DNA of 64,000 nt from Alteromonas macleodii ATCC 27126. Its GTDB lineage: Bacteria > Pseudomonadota > Gammaproteobacteria > Enterobacterales > Alteromonadaceae. Both the position numbers and the translations under genes were made by a program. A model generated the notes under the pieces. It worked only from the letters and a program-made list of their open reading frames with translations. It did not search any database and was not told the origin of the DNA. The first letter of the stretch is position 1; each line of letters opens with the position of its first letter. Positions 11,295 through 19,042 of this stretch are shown in pieces. The stretch covers positions 3,906,001 to 3,970,000 of the forward strand of contig NC_018632.1 of NCBI RefSeq assembly GCF_000172635.2, written 5' to 3'.

Positions 11295-13781
11295 TTAGAA
11301 CTTTGCAGCCATACCTGCTATCAGCTTCTGCCAGTTTTCAAGCGGCTGGTTCACTTTAAGCTTTTTACGGTCCAGCGTATGAAATCTGTCGGCCAGCTTG
11401 GTTAGCAATTCTTTTATAAATAGCTTGTCTTCTTCTTTTAAGCTGTCGATTGCAGTTTGCTGTTGCTCATTTAACTGTGCAGGCAAGTCCAAAACTAGTT
11501 TTAGCCCCCACTTGTCTTCTGTTGCCGGCGGCCAGGTAGCAAGTGGGGCTTGATTATTTGCAAGCTCTCTGAACTCTATGCTTCCATAGTCGGTGAATGC
11601 CTTGTCTTTAATTTGCTTAGCGCCAACCTTAATGTCGAAAGTGGGGTAACTAATGCCGTTTACTTGTAAGTTTTCAATAGAAATAAGCAAATGCTCGTTT
11701 GTAGCTCCCACCATGTTTTGCTTTAAGCTTAACTTTTTGAAGTTAAGCGGTTTAGGCGCTTGTTTGGGGGCTAGCTGTTTTAGTGCCGTCGCTAGTTTTA
11801 CTAGCTTTTCTGGCCATGGGGATAGATCTAAATGTGCTGTAGCATCAGTACGCTGTACATCGCTCTGCTTAAGTTTGGTTTGCAGTTCTTCAATAATACC
11901 TACCAGCAACGCATGGTCTAACGCGGGTAATTCTGCCAATGCTTTTTTACCTACATCGGTAAATGGGCTAAGCAACGAAAAGTCACAAACTTTATTGCTA
12001 CCCGTTTTCACGAATTTTGATAATGGGTAAACACGCTTCTTATCTGGTGCATGTAATTCTATGTCTAGCACACCTTTTCTATCGTTTACTATTATTGAAA
12101 ACGCGTTCCAATGCTTATCGCCATGCTCCACTTGGGTGAAGCGAGCGGTTATACGCTGCAGGTCTTTTTGATTGGCGCCGCCAGTTAGCGTTACACTTTC
12201 GCTTAAAACTAGTTGAGGGAATCGCTCTTCTATCTTGCTCTTGAATTCGGCTAAGGCTTTATTATCCGGCGATTCAGCTTTTAGTTTTTGGTATTCGGTA
12301 AAATAAAACTCTAATTCTTCTTGAAGCTGTTTTATTTGTAGCTGTAATAATTCTTGTTCACTCATCGCGTTTTGTAACTCTCTTTGTAGTTCAGGCGAGC
12401 GTTTCTCTGTCTGCGCTAGCTTTGTCTCTAAATTCTGAATTAAGGCGTCTTTTGCCTTATTACTCTTTTCAGACTGTGCAAAAGTACTTTCAAGCTCTTC
12501 TTGTAACTGGCTTATTTGAAGAATTAATAACGCTTTTTCTTCTTCAAGCTCGGTGATTTTCTTAGCTACAACCTTATTCTGCGCTGAAGCAACTTCTTCT
12601 GTCTTTGCTTTTTCTTTCAACTTCTTATTATCTTGTTCGATGCGTTCAAAATCTGTTTTCAGATTTGATAGCGCCAAGAAGGTTGCCTCTAACTCTTCTT
12701 GTAGTTGCTGAATTTGAAGCGATAGCAATTCATTTTCTTTCGTTTGCTCAGCTTTTTCGTTTGCTAACTTTTGTTTCTCTGCGCTCACTTGAGTTAGTTT
12801 GTTGGTCGCGTCTTTATATTTTTCGTCCAATTCTGCAACCGCAGCTTTGTTACTATTAGCTTCAGCGAATACACTTTCTAACTCTTCTTGCAACTGTTGG
12901 ATTTGCAATAGTAGTAATTCACTCTCACTTTTCAGTTCGTTATTTTCTGAAGCTAATGCGGCGTTATCTTCTTTTTTAGTGGCAAGCTCCCTCGAAACGT
13001 CTTTATATTTAGTTTCGATTTCAGAGAGTGCATTTTTAGTGTTTGAAACCTCTTTTCCCGTTGATTCCATTTCGTTTTGTAAGTTTTCAACTTGCTGTGC
13101 TAACTGGGCAATTTTTTCTATTTTTTGAGTCAGCTCTTTTTGAGCAGTTTCTTTTTCACCGTTAGTTGTTTTTAGTGCTTCATTGGCTTTTGCACATTCA
13201 GTTTTCGTGCTTTGAATACTTTTATATTGACTTAACCCGTAACAAACAGCATCTACCCAGCTTTGTGATTTGTCGCTGGCACAAAAGCCTTCAAACTGGC
13301 GCAGTAACTCTTTCGTTTCTTCATCACTTTGCATTGCGCAGCGAACGGCATTGCTTAAAGCCTGCTGTTCTTTCGATAAGCTTGAAGTAGGTAACAATTG
13401 AATAGTGAAATGCTCACCTAATAGATACTGATGCTGTTGCAGTGCTTTAAAATAATTGTTCCAGCTTTTTAGCGCTTCTTTCACATCCGCTTTTGCGGGC
13501 AACGTATTTGCAAACGAGGCAACAATAAAATCTTGCGGCGAAATAAGCAGCGCGTCAACGCTTTGGGCAGCTTCTTCGCCTTCTTGGCACATTACAATAC
13601 TTATGTGCGGTGCTTCTGCACTCACAACTTTTTTTATAACAGCGCCATAGTTAGCAGACTCAGTAGATTCTTCAGCCCAATCTAAGTTTAATGCCAGCGC
13701 ACCTTGCTTTACGTTTTCAGTTTTCAAACCCACGTACGAAAATAGAAATTCGTTAGGTGCAATACTTAATTTTTGACCCAC
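11295..13781 (-). CDS. Large coiled-coil protein with four LQIQQLQEELE repeats and a domain shared with the GT32 neighbour
   Basis: The protein has 828 residues. An N-terminal globular part (1-190) is followed by a long coiled coil (~190-515). Inside it a segment of the form ELLxLQIxQLQEELExxF recurs four times at about residues 288, 351, 417 and 477, roughly 60-66 residues apart. The C-terminal part (~530-828) is globular, and its segment 559-633 resembles the C-terminal part of the GT32 protein encoded just upstream. The start is GTG with AAGGA seven bases before it, directly after the neighbour's stop. No signal peptide or membrane span. Similar LLLLQ-EELE segments occur in coiled-coil proteins of bacterial glycan loci (recalled, not searched). 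Function unknown. Confidence 0.65.
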   Translation of the reverse strand: MGQKLSIAPNEFLFSYVGLKTENVKQGALALNLDWAEESTESANYGAVIKKVVSAEAPHISIVMCQEGEEAAQSVDALLISPQDFIVASFANTLPAKADVKEALKSWNNYFKALQQHQYLLGEHFTIQLLPTSSLSKEQQALSNAVRCAMQSDEETKELLRQFEGFCASDKSQSWVDAVCYGLSQYKSIQSTKTECAKANEALKTTNGEKETAQKELTQKIEKIAQLAQQVENLQNEMESTGKEVSNTKNALSEIETKYKDVSRELATKKEDNAALASENNELKSESELLLLQIQQLQEELESVFAEANSNKAAVAELDEKYKDATNKLTQVSAEKQKLANEKAEQTKENELLSLQIQQLQEELEATFLALSNLKTDFERIEQDNKKLKEKAKTEEVASAQNKVVAKKITELEEEKALLILQISQLQEELESTFAQSEKSNKAKDALIQNLETKLAQTEKRSPELQRELQNAMSEQELLQLQIKQLQEELEFYFTEYQKLKAESPDNKALAEFKSKIEERFPQLVLSESVTLTGGANQKDLQRITARFTQVEHGDKHWNAFSIIVNDRKGVLDIELHAPDKKRVYPLSKFVKTGSNKVCDFSLLSPFTDVGKKALAELPALDHALLVGIIEELQTKLKQSDVQRTDATAHLDLSPWPEKLVKLATALKQLAPKQAPKPLNFKKLSLKQNMVGATNEHLLISIENLQVNGISYPTFDIKVGAKQIKDKAFTDYGSIEFRELANNQAPLATWPPATEDKWGLKLVLDLPAQLNEQQQTAIDSLKEEDKLFIKELLTKLADRFHTLDRKKLKVNQPLENWQKLIAGMAAKF
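12300..12920 (-). repeat. Four-fold coiled-coil repeat within the 828-residue protein gene
   Basis: Four copies of a ~50-base unit that encodes xLLxLQIxQLQEELExxF occur about every 180-198 bases (60-66 codons). DNA between the copies varies, so the unit has been kept at the protein level. Confidence 0.7.
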
Positions 13782-15335
13782 TTAATTTTCCTTACTGAAT
13801 TTTTGTACCGCGTAATACCAACGCTCCAGAGAATACGGCAACACTTTACCATTGCGATTTGTTTTATGAAGTGAACTGGCTACTGCATTTAAAAGCTGTG
13901 TTTTATTGGGAAGTAATTCAGCGTTATCAAGCTCAACTGATGTTACTGCACTCACTTTATTGTCTGCATGAAGTTTAATGGTGAAAGGCTGGGGCTGTAA
14001 CTTGCTATCCATCACTACATTACCGCACAGCAACAGTACATTTTCTTCTTGCTCTTTATTTTCAGGTAGCGCCAAGTTTTTAACAACAATATTGCTTTCT
14101 TGCTTTTCTGCGCTACTCTCAGTCTCTTTGGTCTTTTCTTCAGTAAAGGTTAGGATAAGCCTTTCAATTGAACTACACCAGTTACTGATACTTCCTACAT
14201 TTGCATTATCTTTCACAGAAAACTGCTGCTTTGAAAATACGATATGCAGCTGCGTCAGTATTGTTATTAAATCTGCTTGGTCGTTAGATGAAAGCTTATA
14301 GAAGGTATTACTTCCCATTTGCTCAGGCATAACCAGCATATAGTCAGTAACGCCGTTATTGCCACTGGAAATAAACTGAGATAGCGGGAAATGTCGGTTT
14401 GGCTTAGGTTCGTAAAACTCAACTTCAGCCCTGTTCCCTCGTTTATTAATGATTAGCGGGAAGCTCTCCACAACGCCTGCTGATAAAACGATATTACGAA
14501 CGTTAACGATCAACCGGCTTACGTCGTCCCGTTCAAAACCACCTGCAATCTCTACTTCGCATTCAACTTCGCTTATTCTCTGGCCACTTGGTACATTGGA
14601 GCTAATATCTGCCGGGGTTAAAGGCACATTGTTTTCAGTTACTGATTCAACATTATTTACATCTGGTGTCGTTAACTGCTGCTTATTCTCATCAACATCT
14701 GCGTTTAATTCCGAGTTTCCTTTGAACACACTTTGTTTTTCTTGCACTTTCGACCAGTGCTTTTTCTTGTGCTCAAGTTCATTCACAATATCAAAGTACT
14801 GCTTAGTTGCTGGCTGTTCTACAACGTTTACGATATCTTCGAACTGTTTGCTTTCTACCATTTGATTAAATGATAGGGGCCCTGTTAACTTCCACACATC
14901 GTTACTGTTTCGCGCTTTCAGGTTTTGAATAATGCGATCCCATATCCATTCCAAAGCAGGGTGCCCCGCATTACAGCCTATTGCACCGTTCCAAATACCA
15001 CCGTGCCACTTTCTTACCAAAAACAGTAAATCATCTGAAAGCAAAGGTTGGATAGGCGCATTGCATCGAGTTCCACAATCTATATAAAAGCCGCCCATTT
15101 TTAAGCAATAAGCAACGCGGAAAATATCCGACTGCATTGCAGGCAATGCCGCGCTTTCAAACAGGTTTTTAATTTCAGAGCCGTAGTGCTCTGCTATAAA
15201 TTGAAGCGCACTGTCATAGCTAAAAAGCTTGTGCTCCATGGAAGGGTTTTGCGCTTTCCATGTGGCTACTAACTTTGAAATATCTTCTGGTAAATTTGGA
15301 GTATTCCAGAACTGAACAATAGTATTAGGCTTCAT
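13782..15335 (-). CDS. GT32-family glycosyltransferase with extra C-terminal domains
   Basis: Residues 1-160 match the DXD-containing GT32 family (IVQFWNTPNLP, then ALPAMQSDIFRVAYCLKMGG). The expected DXD reads IDCGT, so the second acidic residue is Gly (D86, G88), which may change metal binding. After an acidic linker, residues ~270-370 and ~415-510 are globular and resemble the C-terminal part of the coiled-coil protein encoded next. The gene overlaps the WcbI-like gene by 11 bases and abuts the coiled-coil gene, so all three are coupled. It is probably a cytoplasmic sugar transferase; the donor and acceptor are unknown. Confidence 0.72.
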   Translation of the reverse strand: MKPNTIVQFWNTPNLPEDISKLVATWKAQNPSMEHKLFSYDSALQFIAEHYGSEIKNLFESAALPAMQSDIFRVAYCLKMGGFYIDCGTRCNAPIQPLLSDDLLFLVRKWHGGIWNGAIGCNAGHPALEWIWDRIIQNLKARNSNDVWKLTGPLSFNQMVESKQFEDIVNVVEQPATKQYFDIVNELEHKKKHWSKVQEKQSVFKGNSELNADVDENKQQLTTPDVNNVESVTENNVPLTPADISSNVPSGQRISEVECEVEIAGGFERDDVSRLIVNVRNIVLSAGVVESFPLIINKRGNRAEVEFYEPKPNRHFPLSQFISSGNNGVTDYMLVMPEQMGSNTFYKLSSNDQADLITILTQLHIVFSKQQFSVKDNANVGSISNWCSSIERLILTFTEEKTKETESSAEKQESNIVVKNLALPENKEQEENVLLLCGNVVMDSKLQPQPFTIKLHADNKVSAVTSVELDNAELLPNKTQLLNAVASSLHKTNRNGKVLPYSLERWYYAVQKFSKEN

Positions 15336-16194
15336 ACTTCGCTCTTAAAAATGCGGCATTTTGTTCATAAATGTCATAGAACTGAGAAACCAATTCTTCA
15401 TTGGTAAATGTGGCTGTTTCACCCAACTCAATATCGGCTCCATTAACGCTGAGTACCCGAGAGCCTTTAGACTCACTTCTACCCGTTTCAACACAATTAA
15501 TACCTGGTGGCACTAATGGTATTAACTGGTTTAACGGCTCGATACTGGCATCAATACTATCTACATTCCCCGTTGTACCTGAAATATGCTGGCAAATACG
15601 CTTGGCGTATTCAATTAGTAACACCGATGAAGGATGATTAAACGTGAAGAACGTTCTCGATTTGCCCCGAGTAGCTTCAATGAAATCAGCAATTTTAATG
15701 TCGACTGACGCTTCTCTTGACTTTAACTCATCAAGCGACTTTGCATCTTCTTTGCCGTACTCTTGCTTGTTATAGAAAGGGTCTGACAGCCACCCAACCA
15801 CTTGTTGTTTACTTATGCCTAGTAACCATCCGTCAAGAATAGTTTTATTGTGATACTCGCCTAGTGGACCTCTTAAAGTCGTGACCTCTGGGTGTCGAAT
15901 ATACATTAAGTCTGGAGTAAACCCGCTAAAATAGAGATTAACGATAGTATGGGTTTTGTCACCATACGACCGCTTTATTTCACTAGTGCGAATAAACTTG
16001 CAAGGATAGTTGTCTGATATCAATTGCGTAACAATAACATCGGCTTCATTTAAAGCGTCTCGATACGTTACTTCGTCACTATCTTTCAGAAGATGTACTA
16101 TTGGGGTAGCTGTTACCTGTATTGTAGGAACAAGCTTTTCAATGTAATCGGCTAGAGGTCTAGCTTGGCAATTACCAATAACAACTAACTTCAT
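15325..16194 (-). CDS. WcbI-like polysaccharide biosynthesis protein (putative acyltransferase)
   Basis: The protein has 289 residues. It starts with a strand and a GNCQARPLADYIE loop, the signature of the WcbI family, which is found in capsule loci and proposed to act as an acetyltransferase that binds coenzyme A. A later TFNHPSSVLL segment fits the family, where a histidine is conserved. There is no signal peptide. It opens the overlapping WcbI-GT32-coiled-coil gene run, 103 bases after the small membrane protein gene, so it may modify the same glycan. The acyl group and target are not evident from the sequence. Confidence 0.7.
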   Translation of the reverse strand: MKLVVIGNCQARPLADYIEKLVPTIQVTATPIVHLLKDSDEVTYRDALNEADVIVTQLISDNYPCKFIRTSEIKRSYGDKTHTIVNLYFSGFTPDLMYIRHPEVTTLRGPLGEYHNKTILDGWLLGISKQQVVGWLSDPFYNKQEYGKEDAKSLDELKSREASVDIKIADFIEATRGKSRTFFTFNHPSSVLLIEYAKRICQHISGTTGNVDSIDASIEPLNQLIPLVPPGINCVETGRSESKGSRVLSVNGADIELGETATFTNEELVSQFYDIYEQNAAFLRAKYEA

Positions 16195-16297
16195 ACCGCT
16201 TTTACCTTACCGAACACTTGCCGCTCAACACGTTGAAAATATCTGTTTAATAACACTGTACAAACCGTCTTTACTTCGTAACCCTGTACCATATCAA

Positions 16298-16780
16298 TTA
16301 GTGACGTGGTAAATCATCCATTTTCGTATTTTTTTCTAACGGTTCACCAATATCTTCATACATGTTAGTGTCGTCTAACGAGATATTTCCGGGCATAGTC
16401 ATATTTGGATCGGGAGCAACGCCAGGAAAAGCTTCGTCTAACAGTTGCTGCGTTTCAGCTTCCGGTGACATATAAGCAACATCCCCTTCTGGGGCCTCGG
16501 AAAATTGCATATCTCGCTCTATTTCTGCAATTAACTCGGGGTCGGTTTCTAAGCCAATTTTTTCTGCGTCGATGTTTGCAGGAAATTTCTTAGATTCAGA
16601 ATGAGTTTTTTCTTGTAATAGCGGAAAGGTAGAATCTTCAGTGCTGCTTAAGTCAGCAGGCGGTGGGGCAATTTCGTTCTCTATACCTAGATTATCATTC
16701 TTCTTCGCTGGTGAAACGAAAAACACGACGAAAGAAAAGACAATTACAACAACTATTGCTATAACGCTACTAAGCTTCAT
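16298..16780 (-). CDS. Small single-span membrane protein, function unknown
   Basis: From the ATG at 16780 the protein has 160 residues; a TTG 12 codons upstream is less likely because AAGGAA lies six bases before this ATG. Residues ~4-22 form a hydrophobic segment (a run of Val and Ile) that is either a membrane anchor or an uncleaved signal. The rest is acidic, proline-rich and probably disordered, with no recognised domain. It stands first in the minus-strand glycan block and is divergent from the glycosidase-like gene at 16887. Export to the periplasmic face is likely (inference). Confidence 0.55.
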   Translation of the reverse strand: MKLSSVIAIVVVIVFSFVVFFVSPAKKNDNLGIENEIAPPPADLSSTEDSTFPLLQEKTHSESKKFPANIDAEKIGLETDPELIAEIERDMQFSEAPEGDVAYMSPEAETQQLLDEAFPGVAPDPNMTMPGNISLDDTNMYEDIGEPLEKNTKMDDLPRH

Positions 16781-16886
16781 CGTTAATTCCTTTTTTACTA
16801 ATGCTCGTTCATTCAATTGACGAGCAAAATAATACCATTAATCGCGCGGTATAACATCTTTCGTTTTATCAATCAGAGGCAATGTA

Positions 16887-18070
16887 ATGAAAAATATTAG
16901 TTTTTTATTTTGCGCTTTTCTTAGTCGTTTTATAATTACGCTATTCTTAAGCTTTTTTACTATTACATCTGTAAACGCCTCAAACAAAGATGTGGCGATT
17001 TCTTCTTCCCCTTCACATCCAGCGAAAGGAATAAACTTTTTCTATTTAGACGGAAGAGATCAAGAAGATTTAGTCCAAATTGCCGAGAAACTTTTTCATG
17101 GTGACGATGCTTGTAAAGGAACGCGCCCAAATATTTCAAAGCGCTTCGAAAACACCTTGAAAAATATAAAAAAGCGGGTTTTGAATGGGTTCGGTTACTT
17201 ATTAGTAAAGATTTTTATCAAATTTATGCCAATAGATGCGGCTTTGATATGGAAGAGATATACCCTGTTTTAGCCGATAAACATGTAAGTGTATTAACTA
17301 ACCTAATAGAAAACATAGCCGAAGAAGACTTCAAGATAGAAGTTGTGCTGTCGGGTACAGAATGGTTTAAAGAGCCTGAAAATGACATTCTGTTTTTTGA
17401 GTCCATTTTGCTAGGTGTTCCGTCGCAACATATTAATATGGTAATGCTAGGCGGTGACGTACAACCAGCTAATGCAAAGTATCAGGCTGAGTGGTTAAAA
17501 AAAGTGCTTCCACACTTTTTAAATCATGAGCATGGTGTATTGAAGAAATTGAATTACCTATTTGATACCGTTACATATAGAAATACAAAGCAAGCAACAA
17601 GCTATGTAGCGTGGGTAACCCAAGAATTTCCGTCATTAAAATATCTGCCTGTAAACCTTTATAATCGCTCTCTTCCACCAGGCAGCGTGTGGCAAGAATA
17701 TGCAAAAGTTCTTAACGAATACATGGATATATACCGCAGCGCCGGTCGTCCGCTTTGGATAGACGAATATGGCTTTAGGTTAAGTAACACTTCAGAGAAA
17801 GAAATTTACACAGAGGCAGACAGAGTCGAATATTTGAAAGGGTTTCATCACGCTCTGTTTTGCGCAAAACAACCACCTGCAGCGCATTTCATATGGACCG
17901 CAGGTAATGACAGATATAATACAAACCCTGCAAAAGACCATGACAGAACGCCTTTTGGTCTTTTTGAAGGCTATACCGATAACATGCCTGTCACCGGTGA
18001 TGCTTGGAGTGAACTAAGTTTGTTTAACAAAGATTCGAGTTACTGTGAACGTTTAAAAGAACCTGATTGA
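16887..18070 (+). pseudogene. Secreted glycoside hydrolase-like protein, split by an apparent frameshift
   Basis: The first frame starts at 16887 (AGAGG seven bases upstream) with a signal peptide ending near VNASN, and stops at 17273. The rest continues one frame over to 18070. The second frame is already protein-like upstream of its first ATG (KKAGFEWVRLLISKDFYQ), so this is one ~394-residue gene. Restoring one A in the run at 17160-17164 would give LKKYKKAGFEWVR. The C-terminal part has PLWIDEYGF, where a Glu could be a catalytic acid as in clan GH-A TIM barrels; the family is not certain. Similar one-base losses elsewhere in the window, one in essential secY, suggest a sequencing error rather than a dead gene. 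Confidence 0.6.
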
Positions 18071-18081
18071 GGCATCTAAAT

Positions 18082-18861
18082 TTATTTAATAAAAGATGTT
18101 AACACAGCGTCATCCACTACCGTGGGTTGATATAGCTTGGCTTTACCGCTAAGAATGGCGCTTTCCGCCATTTCCACAAATGCTTCTATAGGAACATCTG
18201 CAGAAGCAGAAAGTAAGCCTTGCACTTCATAGTTCCACCATTTCATTTCCAATAGCTTTTCGATAACAGTTTGAGGGAAGCGATAGCGGATAACCTTCGC
18301 AGGAAGCCCCCCTACAATTGCATATGGCGGCACATCTTTAGTGACCAGTGCTTTTGCAGCAAGTATTGCACCATCTCCTATGGTAACTCCTCGTGCTATG
18401 GTCACATCTTCACCTATCCACACATCGTTCCCTATTGTTATACCCAGTCCATTTTTCGGTTCGGTATTATTTACTTGAAAGTTTTCGATTTCAGGATGAT
18501 CGGCAAAGAACTGAGCATTCGTTATATTCTGGCGGTCGTAGGTTATATTCGCTGTAGTGAAGCGACTAATTGGATGGTCAATACCCATGACTGTCGTTCT
18601 AGCCCCTATTGAACAATATCTCCCTACTTTGGTGTTAATAGGGAATACACTGCGGGTAAAAGAAAAAGACCCCATAGAGAATAAGAAGCTGCCATTTAAA
18701 AAATTACAGTAAGGTTCAATGCGCCCATTTGAAGGAAACACTAACTGTTCATTTGGTCTGAACCTTCCTTGCACTTTGCAATTACCAAATGGCGTGAAAT
18801 AAACACGGTGTTCGTTAAAATGAGCTAATAACTCGTCACTTACTGTTATTCTGTGGATCAC
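18082..18861 (-). CDS. CatB-like hexapeptide acyltransferase
   Basis: The protein has 259 residues. The middle and C-terminal parts show left-handed beta-helix hexapeptides (VGRYCSIGARTTV, NDVWIGEDVTIARGVTIGDG) and end in the usual YAIVGGLPAKVIRYRF loop of the CatB / LbH acetyltransferases. The histidine in MGIDHP is a candidate catalytic base. The start is GTG with AAGGGA eight bases upstream. It converges on the glycosidase-like gene with only 11 bases between the stops. Its likely role is acetylation of a surface sugar; a link to antibiotic acetylation is less likely in this context. Confidence 0.75.
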   Translation of the reverse strand: MIHRITVSDELLAHFNEHRVYFTPFGNCKVQGRFRPNEQLVFPSNGRIEPYCNFLNGSFLFSMGSFSFTRSVFPINTKVGRYCSIGARTTVMGIDHPISRFTTANITYDRQNITNAQFFADHPEIENFQVNNTEPKNGLGITIGNDVWIGEDVTIARGVTIGDGAILAAKALVTKDVPPYAIVGGLPAKVIRYRFPQTVIEKLLEMKWWNYEVQGLLSASADVPIEAFVEMAESAILSGKAKLYQPTVVDDAVLTSFIK

Positions 18862-18974
18862 TCGTTCGTCCCTTTCTTATAATTTATATTGGCTGGTTTT
18901 GCATGAAAGCAATGGACGAATAGTAAATAATAACGAATCACTTATACAGCGTTAAAGCATAAGAGATTGAAAGA

Positions 18975-19004
18975 AAAGCCACTCCTTAAAAAAGGAATGG
19001 CTTT
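18975..19004. terminator. Intrinsic terminator
   Basis: A stem AAAGCCA-C-TCCTT pairs with AAGGA-A-TGGCTTT (one mismatch) around a four-base A loop. It lies 39 bases downstream of the stop of the minus-strand surface protein gene, with T-rich sequence following on that strand. Confidence 0.75.
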
Positions 19005-19042
19005 ATTCTACTTGCCAAACTACTTAAAAAAGTTAAGTAAGG

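Noticed and set aside
17168..17174. Programmed -1 frameshifting at A-AAA-AAG as the true explanation for the split glycosidase-like gene
   Set aside because: No clear stimulatory hairpin or upstream Shine-Dalgarno-like element is seen, and one lost A at 17160-17164 gives a better protein (LKKYKKAGF). The same type of loss occurs in secY. Kept only as a low-interest finding.
18071..18081. Terminator between the convergent glycosidase-like and acyltransferase genes
   Set aside because: Only 11 bases separate the stops and no hairpin can be formed there.
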